Source: Bradyrhizobium sp. CSA112 (lineage in GTDB: Bacteria > Pseudomonadota > Alphaproteobacteria > Rhizobiales > Xanthobacteraceae). Taken from it: a stretch of DNA of 64,000 nt. The stretch is from the NCBI RefSeq assembly GCF_029051645.1, contig NZ_JAACFS010000032.1:1-64000 (forward strand), written 5' to 3'. Under the pieces are notes generated by a model, which searched no databases, had not been told where the DNA came from, and saw only the letters and a list, made by a program, of their open reading frames with translations. This document shows positions 7,651 to 17,380 of the stretch, in pieces (position 1 is the first letter of the stretch; every line of letters begins with the position of its first letter). The translations under genes and the position numbers were made by a program.

Positions 7651-8742
7651 TTGGACAACGACAAGCCGATGCTGGTGCTGGGTATCGAAACCACCTGCGA
7701 TGAAACCGCAGCCGCCGTGGTGGAACGCCAGCGCGACGGCAGCGGAAAGATCCTGTCCAATATCGTGCGCTCGCAGACATCAGAACACGCCCGTTTCGGC
7801 GGCGTTGTGCCGGAAATCGCGGCGCGCGCCCATGTCGATCTGCTTGACGGCATCGTCGGCCAGGCCATGAAAGACGCGAATGTCGGCTTTGCGCAACTCT
7901 CGGCGGTGGCGGCTGCCGCCGGCCCCGGCCTGATCGGCGGCGTGATCGTCGGCCTCACGACTGCAAAAGCGATTGCGATGGTGCACGACACGCCGCTGAT
8001 CGCGGTCAATCATCTCGAAGCCCACGCGCTGACGCCGCGGCTCACCTGCGCGCTGGCTTTTCCCTATTGTCTGTTCCTTGCCTCGGGCGGTCACACCCAG
8101 ATCGTCGCCGTGGTCGGCGTCGGCAAGTATGTGCGGCTCGGCACCACGGTCGACGACGCGATGGGCGAAGCCTTCGACAAAGTCGCCAAAATGCTGTCGC
8201 TGCCCTATCCGGGCGGGCCGGAGGTCGAGCGTGCCGCCGCCAGCGGCGACGCCAAACGGTTCGCCTTTCCGCGGCCGATGCTCGGACGTCCCGATGCGAA
8301 TTTCTCGCTGTCGGGACTGAAGACCGCGGTCCGCAACGAGGCCAGCCGCATGACGCCGCTGGAGCCGCAGGACGTCAGCGATCTCTGCGCCAGTTTTCAG
8401 GCCGCGGTGCTGGAATCGACGGCGGATCGATTGAGCGTGGGCTTGCGCCTGTTTCATGAACAATTCGGCCCGCCCCGCGCGCTGGTCGCTGCCGGCGGCG
8501 TTGCGGCCAATCACGCTATTCGCGGCGCGTTGCAGGACGTTGCCGCGAAAGCGCAGACCACGCTGATCATTCCGCCGCCCGCGCTGTGTACCGATAATGG
8601 CGCGATGATCGCCTGGGCCGGCGCGGAACGAATGGCGCTCGGGCTGACCGATACGATGGATGCGCCGCCACGCGCGCGCTGGCTGTTAGATGCCAACGCG
8701 ACAGCGCCGGCCGGCTTCGCCAACACGCGTGCAGGATTCTGA
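7651..8742 (+). CDS. tsaD: tRNA N6-adenosine threonylcarbamoyltransferase
   Basis: A TsaD/Kae1 protein of about 363 residues that transfers threonylcarbamoyl to A37 of ANN-decoding tRNAs together with TsaB and TsaE (not in this window). Seen are VLGIETTCDETAAAV, the metal site EIAARAHVDLL, AVNHLEAH, SGGHTQIV and FPRPMLGRPDANFSLSGLKT. I chose the TTG at 7651 because AGGGAAC lies just upstream; the ATG at 7669 and the TTG at 7621 are alternatives. One base separates it from gpsA. Confidence 0.93.
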   Translation: MDNDKPMLVLGIETTCDETAAAVVERQRDGSGKILSNIVRSQTSEHARFGGVVPEIAARAHVDLLDGIVGQAMKDANVGFAQLSAVAAAAGPGLIGGVIVGLTTAKAIAMVHDTPLIAVNHLEAHALTPRLTCALAFPYCLFLASGGHTQIVAVVGVGKYVRLGTTVDDAMGEAFDKVAKMLSLPYPGGPEVERAAASGDAKRFAFPRPMLGRPDANFSLSGLKTAVRNEASRMTPLEPQDVSDLCASFQAAVLESTADRLSVGLRLFHEQFGPPRALVAAGGVAANHAIRGALQDVAAKAQTTLIIPPPALCTDNGAMIAWAGAERMALGLTDTMDAPPRARWLLDANATAPAGFANTRAGF

Positions 8743-8743
8743 T

Positions 8744-9724
8744 ATGGCGCCCTTCAACTCCGTTGCGGTGATCGGCGCCGGCGCCTATGGCACCGCGCTG
8801 GCGAGCGCCGCTGCGCGCGCCGGCCGCGGAGTCACGCTTTATGCGCGGAGCGCCGAGAGCGCCGCACAGATCAAGGCGACGCGGCAAAATACCAGGCTGC
8901 CCGGCGTAAGCCTCGACAAAACTATCAACATCACGGCCGATATGGCGGAGGCTGCACGCGCGGACATTGTCCTGCTTGCGACGCCGGCGCAAAGTTTGCG
9001 CGACGCCGCGACAACGCTTGCGCCGTTCCTCAAGCCAACGACGCCCGTCGTCGCCTGCGCCAAGGGCATCGAGCGCGGCACGCATCGGTTCATGACCGAG
9101 GTCATCACGGAGACCATGCCGCATGCAATTCCTGCGATCCTGTCGGGGCCGAATTTCGCTGACGACGTGGCGCGAGGCCTCCCGACGGCCGTAACGCTTG
9201 CCGCAAGGGATGAAAAGCTGGCAGGCGATCTGGTGCAGGCGCTGGGCTCGGCAACTTTCCGGCCCTATCACACCACGGATGTCCGCGGCGTCGAGATCGG
9301 CGGCGCGGCCAAGAACGTGCTGGCGATCGCTGCCGGGATCGTCGTCGGCCGAGAGCTCGGCGCCTCGGCGCTGGCCGCGCTGACCACCCGCGGCTTCAGC
9401 GAACTCGCCCGGCTCGGCCGCGCCTGCGGCGCGCGCCGCGAAACATTGGCGGGCCTGTCGGGTCTCGGCGATCTGATCCTGAGCTGCTCCAGTCCGCAGT
9501 CGCGCAATCTTGCATTCGGCATCGCGCTCGGCCGCGGCGAACAGCCGAACCGCGACAAGCTCGCCGAAGGCGAATTCACCGCGCCGGTCCTGATCGAACT
9601 GGCGGCTTCGCAAAATGTCGATATGCCGGTATCAAGTGCGGTCGCCGCGATCCTGGCCGGCAAGGTGACGATCGACGCCGCGATAGAGGGCCTGCTGACG
9701 CGGCCGTTCAAGGCGGAGGAATAG
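8744..9724 (+). CDS. gpsA: Glycerol-3-phosphate dehydrogenase [NAD(P)+]
   Basis: A 326-residue cytoplasmic enzyme reducing dihydroxyacetone phosphate to sn-glycerol 3-phosphate for phospholipid synthesis. The Rossmann motif VIGAGAYGTALA is at the start. SGPNFADDVARGLPTAV, the catalytic Lys region GGAAKNVLAIAAG and GLSGLGDLILSCSSPQSRN are all present. Start at the ATG one base after the tsaD stop, so the two are probably co-transcribed; the pairing is common in alphaproteobacteria. Normal length. Confidence 0.95.
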   Translation: MAPFNSVAVIGAGAYGTALASAAARAGRGVTLYARSAESAAQIKATRQNTRLPGVSLDKTINITADMAEAARADIVLLATPAQSLRDAATTLAPFLKPTTPVVACAKGIERGTHRFMTEVITETMPHAIPAILSGPNFADDVARGLPTAVTLAARDEKLAGDLVQALGSATFRPYHTTDVRGVEIGGAAKNVLAIAAGIVVGRELGASALAALTTRGFSELARLGRACGARRETLAGLSGLGDLILSCSSPQSRNLAFGIALGRGEQPNRDKLAEGEFTAPVLIELAASQNVDMPVSSAVAAILAGKVTIDAAIEGLLTRPFKAEE

Positions 9725-9733
9725 TTTCTTCCG

Positions 9734-9850
9734 GTCATGCCCGCGCAAAAAGCGCGACGCGCGTCTTCGAACTTCTTGTCGCGGGCATCCACGTCTTGGA
9801 TAATAGCGTCAATGGAAGACGTGGATGGCCGGAACAAATCCGGCCATGAC
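9734..9850. repeat. Imperfect palindrome, GTCATGCCCG...CCGGCCATGAC family
   Basis: The left arm GTCATGCCCGCGC...GGGCATCCACGTCTT is mirrored by AAGACGTGGATGGCCGG...CCGGCCATGAC on the right. A better-preserved copy of the same family is at 19158-19247. It lies between gpsA and the EVE gene. Confidence 0.75.
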
Positions 9851-9868
9851 GAGCAGGTGGTGGGCGTC

Positions 9869-10282
9869 ATGAATTACTGGCTGGTGAAATCCGAACCCTC
9901 AACCTGGTCGTGGGACCAGCAGGTCGCCAAGGGAGCAAAGGGCGAAGCCTGGACCGGCGTGCGCAACTTCACGGCCCGGCAGAATCTCGTGAACATGAAG
10001 AAAGGCGACAAGGCCTTCTTCTATCACTCCAACGAGGGCAAGGAGATCGTCGGCATCGCGGAGGTCATCAAGGAGGCCTACCCCGATCCGACCGACAAGA
10101 CCGGCAAATTCGTCTGCGTCGACATCAAGGCGGACAAGCCGTTGAAGACGCCGGTGACGATGGCCGCGATCAAGGCCGACAAGAAGCTCGCCGACATGGC
10201 GCTGGTGAAATATTCGCGGCTCTCGGTGCAGCCGGTGACGGCGGAAGAGTGGAAGATGGTCTGCAAGATGGGCGGGCTGTAG
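9869..10282 (+). CDS. EVE domain protein
   Basis: A 137-residue protein from the ATG at 9869, the point where family similarity starts (MNYWLVKSEPSTWSWDQQV). It is one EVE (PUA-like) domain over its whole length, with GVRNFTARQNLVNMKKGDKAFFYHS and GIAEVIKEAYPDPT. EVE domains bind modified bases in DNA or RNA. As a stand-alone copy beside gpsA it is probably a housekeeping protein, often named thymocyte nuclear protein 1 homologue; no restriction genes are near. Confidence 0.9.
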   Translation: MNYWLVKSEPSTWSWDQQVAKGAKGEAWTGVRNFTARQNLVNMKKGDKAFFYHSNEGKEIVGIAEVIKEAYPDPTDKTGKFVCVDIKADKPLKTPVTMAAIKADKKLADMALVKYSRLSVQPVTAEEWKMVCKMGGL

Positions 10283-10292
10283 GGCGTCATTG

Positions 10293-10380
10293 CGTAGGGT
10301 GGGCAAAGCGAAGCGTGCCCACCATCTGTCTACTCGCGATGTTCTGAATTGTGGGCACGCTACGCTTTGCCCACCCTACG
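10293..10380. repeat. Palindrome CGTAGGGTGGGC...GCCCACCCTACG
   Basis: Arms CGTAGGGTGGGCAAAGCGAA and the matching TACGCTTTGCCCACCCTACG enclose a loop that also holds GCCCACCA/GTGGGC pairing. A second copy is at 62298-62383. It lies between the convergent EVE and topoisomerase genes, where it could also act as a transcription barrier. Confidence 0.85.
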
Positions 10381-10388
10381 GCTTCGCC

Positions 10389-11561
10389 TTACGCCGCCGC
10401 GGCCGCGGTCACCACCTGCGCCAGCAGCGCTTCGCGCTTGGCTTGCGTGCGATAACCCTTCATCGTCGCGGCAAAGCGCTCGAGGATGCCATCCTCGAAC
10501 GCGGTGACGATGGTGTCGTGGACATAGCTCTTGCGGCAGATCGCGGGCGTGTTCGATAGCTCGTCCGCCGCCGCACGCACCGCATCCAGCACCTGCTTCT
10601 TGCGGCCGCGGGCGCTCGCTGCCGGTGAAATCCGCGACAATGATTCCAGCACCACGGCCGAGGCCATCAGGGTGCGGAAATCCTTCAGCGAAATCTTGAT
10701 GCCGGCGATCTCGCGCAGGAACGCATTCACCGTGGTGGTCGAAACCGTGCGAACGGTGCCGGAATTGTCGCGGTACTGGAACATGCGCTTGCCCGGCACG
10801 GTGCGCAGGATGCCGATGGCGCGCACCAATTTTGCGGCGTCGCATTCCTTGCGCACGGCCTTGCCGCCCTTGGCCTTGAAGGTCAGGACGAAGCTGTCGT
10901 CTTCCAGCGTGACGTTGGACTTCAACAGCGTGGTCGCACCGCGGGTGCCGTTGAGGCGGGCGTAGGACTCATTGCCCGGGCGGATTGCAGTGCGTGCGAT
11001 CAGTTCGATCACCGCAGAGAGCGCGAATTCGCGCGTCGGCTCGTCACCGGACAGATGCGCCGAGACGTTGCGGCGGATCTTCGGCAAGGCGGCCACCAGC
11101 CGCGCCAGGCGATGCGCCTTGCGCTGCTCGCGGACCTTTTCCCAATCGACATGGTAGCGGTACTGCAGCCGCCCTGCCGCGTCGATGCCGACGGCCTGCA
11201 GATGGGAGTTCGGATCGACCGAATAGCGCACATCGCGATAGGCCGGCGGCACCGCCATTGAATGCAGGCGGCGGATGGTGCCGGCATGACGGATCTGCGT
11301 GCCGTTGGCACGAACGAATGAATACATTTTTCCGCGCTTGATGCGGCGGATGGTCAGCCCGGTCTGGTCGCCGAGCTTGAGCCCGAGTTCCTGGGCCAGC
11401 TCTTCGACGGAGGTTTTTGCGACGATGTGCGGCTTTGCCGCGGACGATTTGAGCGGCGTTTTGACCGGTGCCTTCGGCAGTTGCCCGAGCGCTTCGGCCA
11501 ATGCAACGGCGGGATCGGCGGAAACGGGCCGCGTAGCCTCGAAACTCTGCTGATCCATCAT
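10389..11561 (-). CDS. DNA topoisomerase IB (poxvirus-like)
   Basis: A 390-residue type IB topoisomerase of the bacterial/poxvirus group. An N-terminal extension of about 50 residues precedes the binding domain (TIRRIKRGKMYSFVRANG, VPPAYRDVRYSVDPNSHLQA). The catalytic domain shows RYHVDWEKVREQRK, RPGNESYARLNGTRGATTL, the SLKDFRTLMAS motif and CRKSYVHD with the expected nucleophilic Tyr. It should relax both positive and negative supercoils through a 3'-phosphotyrosine link without ATP. This is an accessory enzyme, separate from the housekeeping TopA (type IA). Confidence 0.9.
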   Translation of the reverse strand: MMDQQSFEATRPVSADPAVALAEALGQLPKAPVKTPLKSSAAKPHIVAKTSVEELAQELGLKLGDQTGLTIRRIKRGKMYSFVRANGTQIRHAGTIRRLHSMAVPPAYRDVRYSVDPNSHLQAVGIDAAGRLQYRYHVDWEKVREQRKAHRLARLVAALPKIRRNVSAHLSGDEPTREFALSAVIELIARTAIRPGNESYARLNGTRGATTLLKSNVTLEDDSFVLTFKAKGGKAVRKECDAAKLVRAIGILRTVPGKRMFQYRDNSGTVRTVSTTTVNAFLREIAGIKISLKDFRTLMASAVVLESLSRISPAASARGRKKQVLDAVRAAADELSNTPAICRKSYVHDTIVTAFEDGILERFAATMKGYRTQAKREALLAQVVTAAAAA

Positions 11562-11930
11562 ACCGTTGTCGCCTTGCTCCGCCTGTTTCGCCGGTAATGC
11601 CGCTTGTTGTGGCTTGGTTCCGGAGGGCCGCCGGCCCCGGGGAGGCCATTTAGGGGGTAATGAACCGCTTTGCGAGTCCCGATTCCGTCATTAATGGTTA
11701 TTAGATACCTTTCATGGAGGCCATTCCGGCGATAACGTTGATTTCGCCCTGAAACGTGTCGGCGAAAATGATGCGACTTTGATCCGTGACAAGACCGGAA
11801 ACCGGCTGACCGACCAAGGTCGCAGACGTTCCGCCTTGTCCGGGCATTGCCCCGCGACGCATAATCGCTGCAACAATCAGGACGGCTTGCGGCCGTCCAA
11901 TATCCGGCCGCAACGAGTGGGAGGAAAAGA
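11562..11930. other. Divergent intergenic region between topoisomerase IB and acs
   Basis: About 370 bases with no gene I can support. It must hold the promoters for both flanking genes; GTGGGAGGAAAAGA just before 11931 is the acs ribosome binding site. A 70-codon open frame on the minus strand at 11701-11913 has no recognisable content. Confidence 0.5.
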
Positions 11931-13883
<1,953 letters not shown>

Positions 13884-13901
13884 GGCCTGATGATTAGGCT
13901 C

Positions 13902-14036
13902 CGTCATCGAGGTGCGAGCGAAGCGAGCCTCGAAGGATAACGGCCCGGCTGGTGGCCGTCGCCCTTCGAGACGCCGCGGAGCCTGTCATCGGGCCGCGCT
14001 ACGCGCGGACCCGTTGGCGGCTCCTCAGGGTGACGG
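13902..14036. repeat. Long imperfect palindrome, CCGTCATCGAGG...CCTCAGGGTGACGG family
   Basis: The arms CGTCATCGAGGTGCGAGCGA...CCTCGAAGGAT and CCTTCGAG...GGCTCCTCAGGGTGACGG are related inverted copies. The type (GTCATCCTGAGG...) is a widespread Bradyrhizobium intergenic element as far as I recall. It fills most of the gap after acs. Confidence 0.65.
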
Positions 14037-14315
14037 ATCACATTAATTCTGGTCCGGGGCGAGGCCGACAATCCTGTCGCGCTCACGCGGTTGTTAGTGG
14101 CGAGCCCGCTTCGGCGGGCTTTTCGCTGCAATGAGTTGTTTTCAAATCATTCACTTTATTTCGAACATTTTCTTTGTTCCCCCATCGAAACCAGTCTCGA
14201 AAACCGTTGTGAAACCAACCGGTCAGTTCGCGCGACTAATCTAAACGCGCGACGAAACGGCGGGCCGTCGAGGTTTGAAAGGACATTTTGAGGACCCCCG
14301 AAAGGGGCGGGCAAA
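14037..14315. other. Leader region of the L,D-transpeptidase gene
   Basis: About 280 bases with locally lower G+C than the surroundings (for example TTTTCAAATCATTCACTTTATTTCG near 14140). No gene is seen. It probably carries the promoter and a long 5' leader of the gene at 14316; I see no recognisable regulatory motif. Confidence 0.4.
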
Positions 14316-14840
14316 GTGGAGCTGGGAATGTCGAAGGGGATTGCGGTGGCGTTGGCCGCCACCTTGGCTGCGGGCACTATGATGTCGTCGCAGGCGCAAG
14401 CGAGGCCGGAGCTGGTCGACATCAGCGGCGATTACGCGCCGGGCACGATCGTGGTGAAGACCCACGAGCGACGTCTCTATCTCATTCTCGAATCCGGCCG
14501 CGCCATGCGCTATCCTGTCGGCGTCGGCAAGGCCGGCAAGCAGTGGTCCGGCACCACGAAGATCGAAGGCAAGTATCTCAACCCGGCATGGTCGCCGCCG
14601 AGCGACGTCAGGCGCGACAAGCCTGGGATGCCCGATGTCATTCCCGGCGGCTCGCCACGCAACCCGATGGGCGTCGCGGCGATGACGCTCGCCGGCGGCG
14701 AGTATGCCATTCACGGCACCAATGTGCCTGGCTCGGTCGGCGGCTTCGTGTCCTATGGTTGCATCCGTATGCTCAACGACGACATCTCGGATCTCTATCA
14801 ACGCGTACCGGTCGGAACGACCGTGACCGTCACGCGCTGA
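14316..14840 (+). CDS. Periplasmic L,D-transpeptidase (YkuD family)
   Basis: A 174-residue exported protein with signal peptide (up to about AQARPE) and one YkuD domain. The catalytic block HGTN...SYGCIRM carries the conserved His and the nucleophilic Cys. Such enzymes form 3-3 peptidoglycan cross-links or attach proteins to peptidoglycan or outer-membrane proteins. The start may be this GTG (AAGGGG at good spacing) or the ATG at 14328; both keep the signal peptide. It belongs to a large rhizobial paralogue group; a different YkuD protein lies at 52491-53060. Confidence 0.88.
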   Translation: MELGMSKGIAVALAATLAAGTMMSSQAQARPELVDISGDYAPGTIVVKTHERRLYLILESGRAMRYPVGVGKAGKQWSGTTKIEGKYLNPAWSPPSDVRRDKPGMPDVIPGGSPRNPMGVAAMTLAGGEYAIHGTNVPGSVGGFVSYGCIRMLNDDISDLYQRVPVGTTVTVTR

Positions 14841-14887
14841 TCCACGCATTGGATTGAAGACAAGAGCCGCGCAATTGCGCCGCTTTT

Positions 14888-15487
14888 TCATTTGAGCGGT
14901 GTTTGTCCTGCATTCGCGCACCACCCGTTGCGATGACCGCCGCCGTAGCTGCGGACATGCCCTGCCGCGAGCATGGCCGCCGAAATATTCCCCGTGCGCC
15001 TGGTTGCAACCTCGGCCACGACCCTGCCGCCGTATTTGTCCGGTCCGATATTGAAGATCCTGACGTCGCCTTCACCGAGCAATGCGCGCAACGCGCCCGT
15101 GGCAGCCTCCGCCATCTGCAGCTCCTCCGGACACGCAGCTTTCAATTCAGGCGCATCGATGCCGCGCAGGCGAACCCGCGTGTTGAGATCGAGACCCGGC
15201 TCCAGGTGAACCCGCGCCTCGAACGTGTCGCCATCAATCGTGCGGATGACGTCGACGGCGTGACGCGTGTCCGAATTTCCGGCTCGCTTCCAGATGGTCT
15301 CGGCATCGCGCGCCGCCTGACTGTCGAGGGAATGCGGCCAAGGCCAGCGCACCCAATCCCGCACCGGCAGCATGGTCCCCGCCGCCACGCAAAACACGAA
15401 CACCCAGGGCAAGGCCGCCGCAAACCAGCGGCGCCAGGGGCCCCGGCGCGGGGCCCGATAAGCATTTATTCTCTCGTATGGGGACAT
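14888..15487 (-). CDS. Membrane-anchored SNase-like nuclease
   Basis: A 199-residue protein with a basic N-terminus and one membrane helix (about residues 22-42), then a thermonuclease/SNase domain: VIRTIDGDTFEARV, RVRLRGIDAPEL, YGGRVVAEVATR and MLAAGHVRSYGGGHRNGWC. The Asp-Gly-Asp and Arg-Gly-Ile-Asp-Ala-Pro-Glu motifs are intact. The catalytic domain should face the periplasm. It runs divergently from nothing close and is followed downstream by the L,D-transpeptidase end. Substrate and role are not evident. Confidence 0.8.
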   Translation of the reverse strand: MSPYERINAYRAPRRGPWRRWFAAALPWVFVFCVAAGTMLPVRDWVRWPWPHSLDSQAARDAETIWKRAGNSDTRHAVDVIRTIDGDTFEARVHLEPGLDLNTRVRLRGIDAPELKAACPEELQMAEAATGALRALLGEGDVRIFNIGPDKYGGRVVAEVATRRTGNISAAMLAAGHVRSYGGGHRNGWCANAGQTPLK

Positions 15488-15535
15488 ATTCCCGGACTAA
15501 GGGCTGAGTCGGGTCATCCCGCAAGGCCCGCGGAC

Positions 15536-15745
15536 TCAAAAATCCGAGGCGATCCCCCTCCGCTCCCAATCGCCATAGCGGGTCGGCTCCGGACCCTTCG
15601 GGCCCTGAAATTCCTTCTGCAGCGTGGTGGCGCCGGCCTCGGCAGCTTTGCGGCGCACCTCGGCCTCGGCGAGCGCGCGCTCGGCGGCGGGCGTCAGCTT
15701 CTTGCGTTCCGCGACCGGCGGGGGGAATGAAGAATTGTCGGTCAT
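15536..15745 (-). CDS. SDHAF4-like protein (DUF1674), succinate dehydrogenase assembly factor
   Basis: A 69-residue protein from the ATG at 15745; longer starts would add non-conserved sequence. The C-terminus FQGPKGPEPTRYGDWERRGI followed by ASDF is the diagnostic DUF1674/SDHAF4 motif. In eukaryotes SDHAF4 binds flavinated SdhA and helps its assembly with SdhB. The Ala/Glu-rich N-terminal half is probably disordered. It is divergent from rsmB. The succinate dehydrogenase genes are not in this window. Confidence 0.85.
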   Translation of the reverse strand: MTDNSSFPPPVAERKKLTPAAERALAEAEVRRKAAEAGATTLQKEFQGPKGPEPTRYGDWERRGIASDF

Positions 15746-15909
15746 CGCAACTCTCCCATAACACGGGAATAGGCCCATAGATGACATCACAATCGTGAAA
15801 TTGTCTGTGGCGATTCTTACATTTGGCATATTCGCATGCCAAACGAATTCCTCATCATTTTCCATGGCATGAGCCGAAACCTTTCCGCCTCCCGAGACAT
15901 TGCTGCTTC

Positions 15910-17259
15910 ATGCCCCCTTCAAGATTCGCAGTACCTTCCGAAGTGCCCGGTCTCGCCGCACGGCGCATCGCGGCTGACATCCTCGACGGCGTGCTGCACA
16001 AGCATCGCACCCTCGACGATCAGCTCGACGGCGCAGCCGCCCATCCCGGACTGAAAACGCTCGCCGATCGCGACCGCGCATTGATGCGGCGGCTGGTGGC
16101 GACGATCCTGCGGCGGCTCGGCACGCTCGGCCATTTGTTGTCGCGCCTGCTCGATCGCGGAATCCCGACGGACGCGCCGCGCGCGCAGAGCGCGCTGTTG
16201 ATCGGCGCCGCGCAGATTCTCTGGATGGACGTGCCCGATCATGCCGCCGTCGATCTGTCGGTGCGGCTGGTGCAATCGGACCGCCGCGCCGCGAAATATG
16301 CCGGCCTCGTCAACGCGGTGCTGCGCCGTTGCGCCCGCGAGGGACAACCACTGATCGACGAAGTCAAATCGCAGAACCTGGACGTTCCACCGTGGCTATT
16401 GACGCGCTGGATCGGCGCATATGGCGAGGCCACGGCGCGGCAGATGGCGCTCGCCGTCGGCCACGAACCGTCGCTCGACATCACCGTGAAATCAGACGCG
16501 GCGCAATGGGCGAGCCGCCTGCACGGTGAAGTCTTGCCGACCGGCACCGTGCGCACCTTGCTGCAGGGTTCGGTGACCATGTTGCCCGGATTCACCGATG
16601 GCCAATGGTGGGTGCAGGACGCCGCCGCCGCGCTGCCGGCGCGGCTGTTCGGCGACGTCGGCGGCAAGAGCATTGTCGACCTCTGCGCCGCGCCCGGCGG
16701 TAAAACCGCGCAACTGGCGCAAGCCGGTGCGCGCGTGACCGCGGTCGATCGATCGCCGGCGCGCATGGCGAGGCTGCGCGACAATCTGGCGCGTCTCTCG
16801 CTGCATGCCGATGACGTGGTGACCGATGCCGCCGAGTGGCCCGGTAGCGGCAATGAAGGCTTCGACGGCGTGCTGGTCGACGCGCCCTGCACCTCCACCG
16901 GCACCATAAGGCGTCACCCCGACGTGGCCTGGCTGCGGCAGGAGACTGATATTGCCGCGTTGGCGGCATTGCAGAAACGATTACTGCAGAAGGCGGTCGC
17001 GCTGCTCAAACCGGGCGGCACGCTGGTTTATTGCACCTGTTCGCTGGAGCCGGAGGAAGGCGAGCAGGCGATCGCTTCCCTGTTGGCCACCGAATCCGGC
17101 GTGCGCCGTGCGCCGATCGAAGTGGCCGAGGTCGCCGGCCTCAGCGAAATCGTGACCGCAAACGGTGATTTGCGGACCCTGCCCTGCCATTTGCCCCATA
17201 CCGACCCCCGGCTCGGCGGGCTGGATGGATTTTACGCCGCGCGGCTGGTTAAATCCTGA
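15910..17259 (+). CDS. rsmB: 16S rRNA m5C967 methyltransferase (RsmB-like)
   Basis: A 449-residue protein from the ATG at 15910. The N-terminal NusB-like helical domain (AARRIAADILDGVLHK... VDLSVRLVQSDRRAAKYAGLVNAVL) is followed by an RNA m5C methyltransferase domain: SAM site VDLCAAPGGKTAQLA, motif IV VDAPCTSTGTIRRHPDVAW and motif VI LVYCTCSLEPEEGE. Both catalytic cysteines are present. NusB plus methyltransferase architecture is that of RsmB/Fmu. It is probably the first gene of a plus-strand series with the heparinase-like gene. Confidence 0.92.
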   Translation: MPPSRFAVPSEVPGLAARRIAADILDGVLHKHRTLDDQLDGAAAHPGLKTLADRDRALMRRLVATILRRLGTLGHLLSRLLDRGIPTDAPRAQSALLIGAAQILWMDVPDHAAVDLSVRLVQSDRRAAKYAGLVNAVLRRCAREGQPLIDEVKSQNLDVPPWLLTRWIGAYGEATARQMALAVGHEPSLDITVKSDAAQWASRLHGEVLPTGTVRTLLQGSVTMLPGFTDGQWWVQDAAAALPARLFGDVGGKSIVDLCAAPGGKTAQLAQAGARVTAVDRSPARMARLRDNLARLSLHADDVVTDAAEWPGSGNEGFDGVLVDAPCTSTGTIRRHPDVAWLRQETDIAALAALQKRLLQKAVALLKPGGTLVYCTCSLEPEEGEQAIASLLATESGVRRAPIEVAEVAGLSEIVTANGDLRTLPCHLPHTDPRLGGLDGFYAARLVKS

Positions 17260-17380
17260 TTTTAAACCGTAATTTCCAGGCCCACGGGTGATTCGCGCCT
17301 ATTCAAGATGGTGTCACGGCGGCGTTTCCGGATTAAAAGGATTCGCCTGAATACCCCTCCCTCGTAAGCCAAGGTACGGC

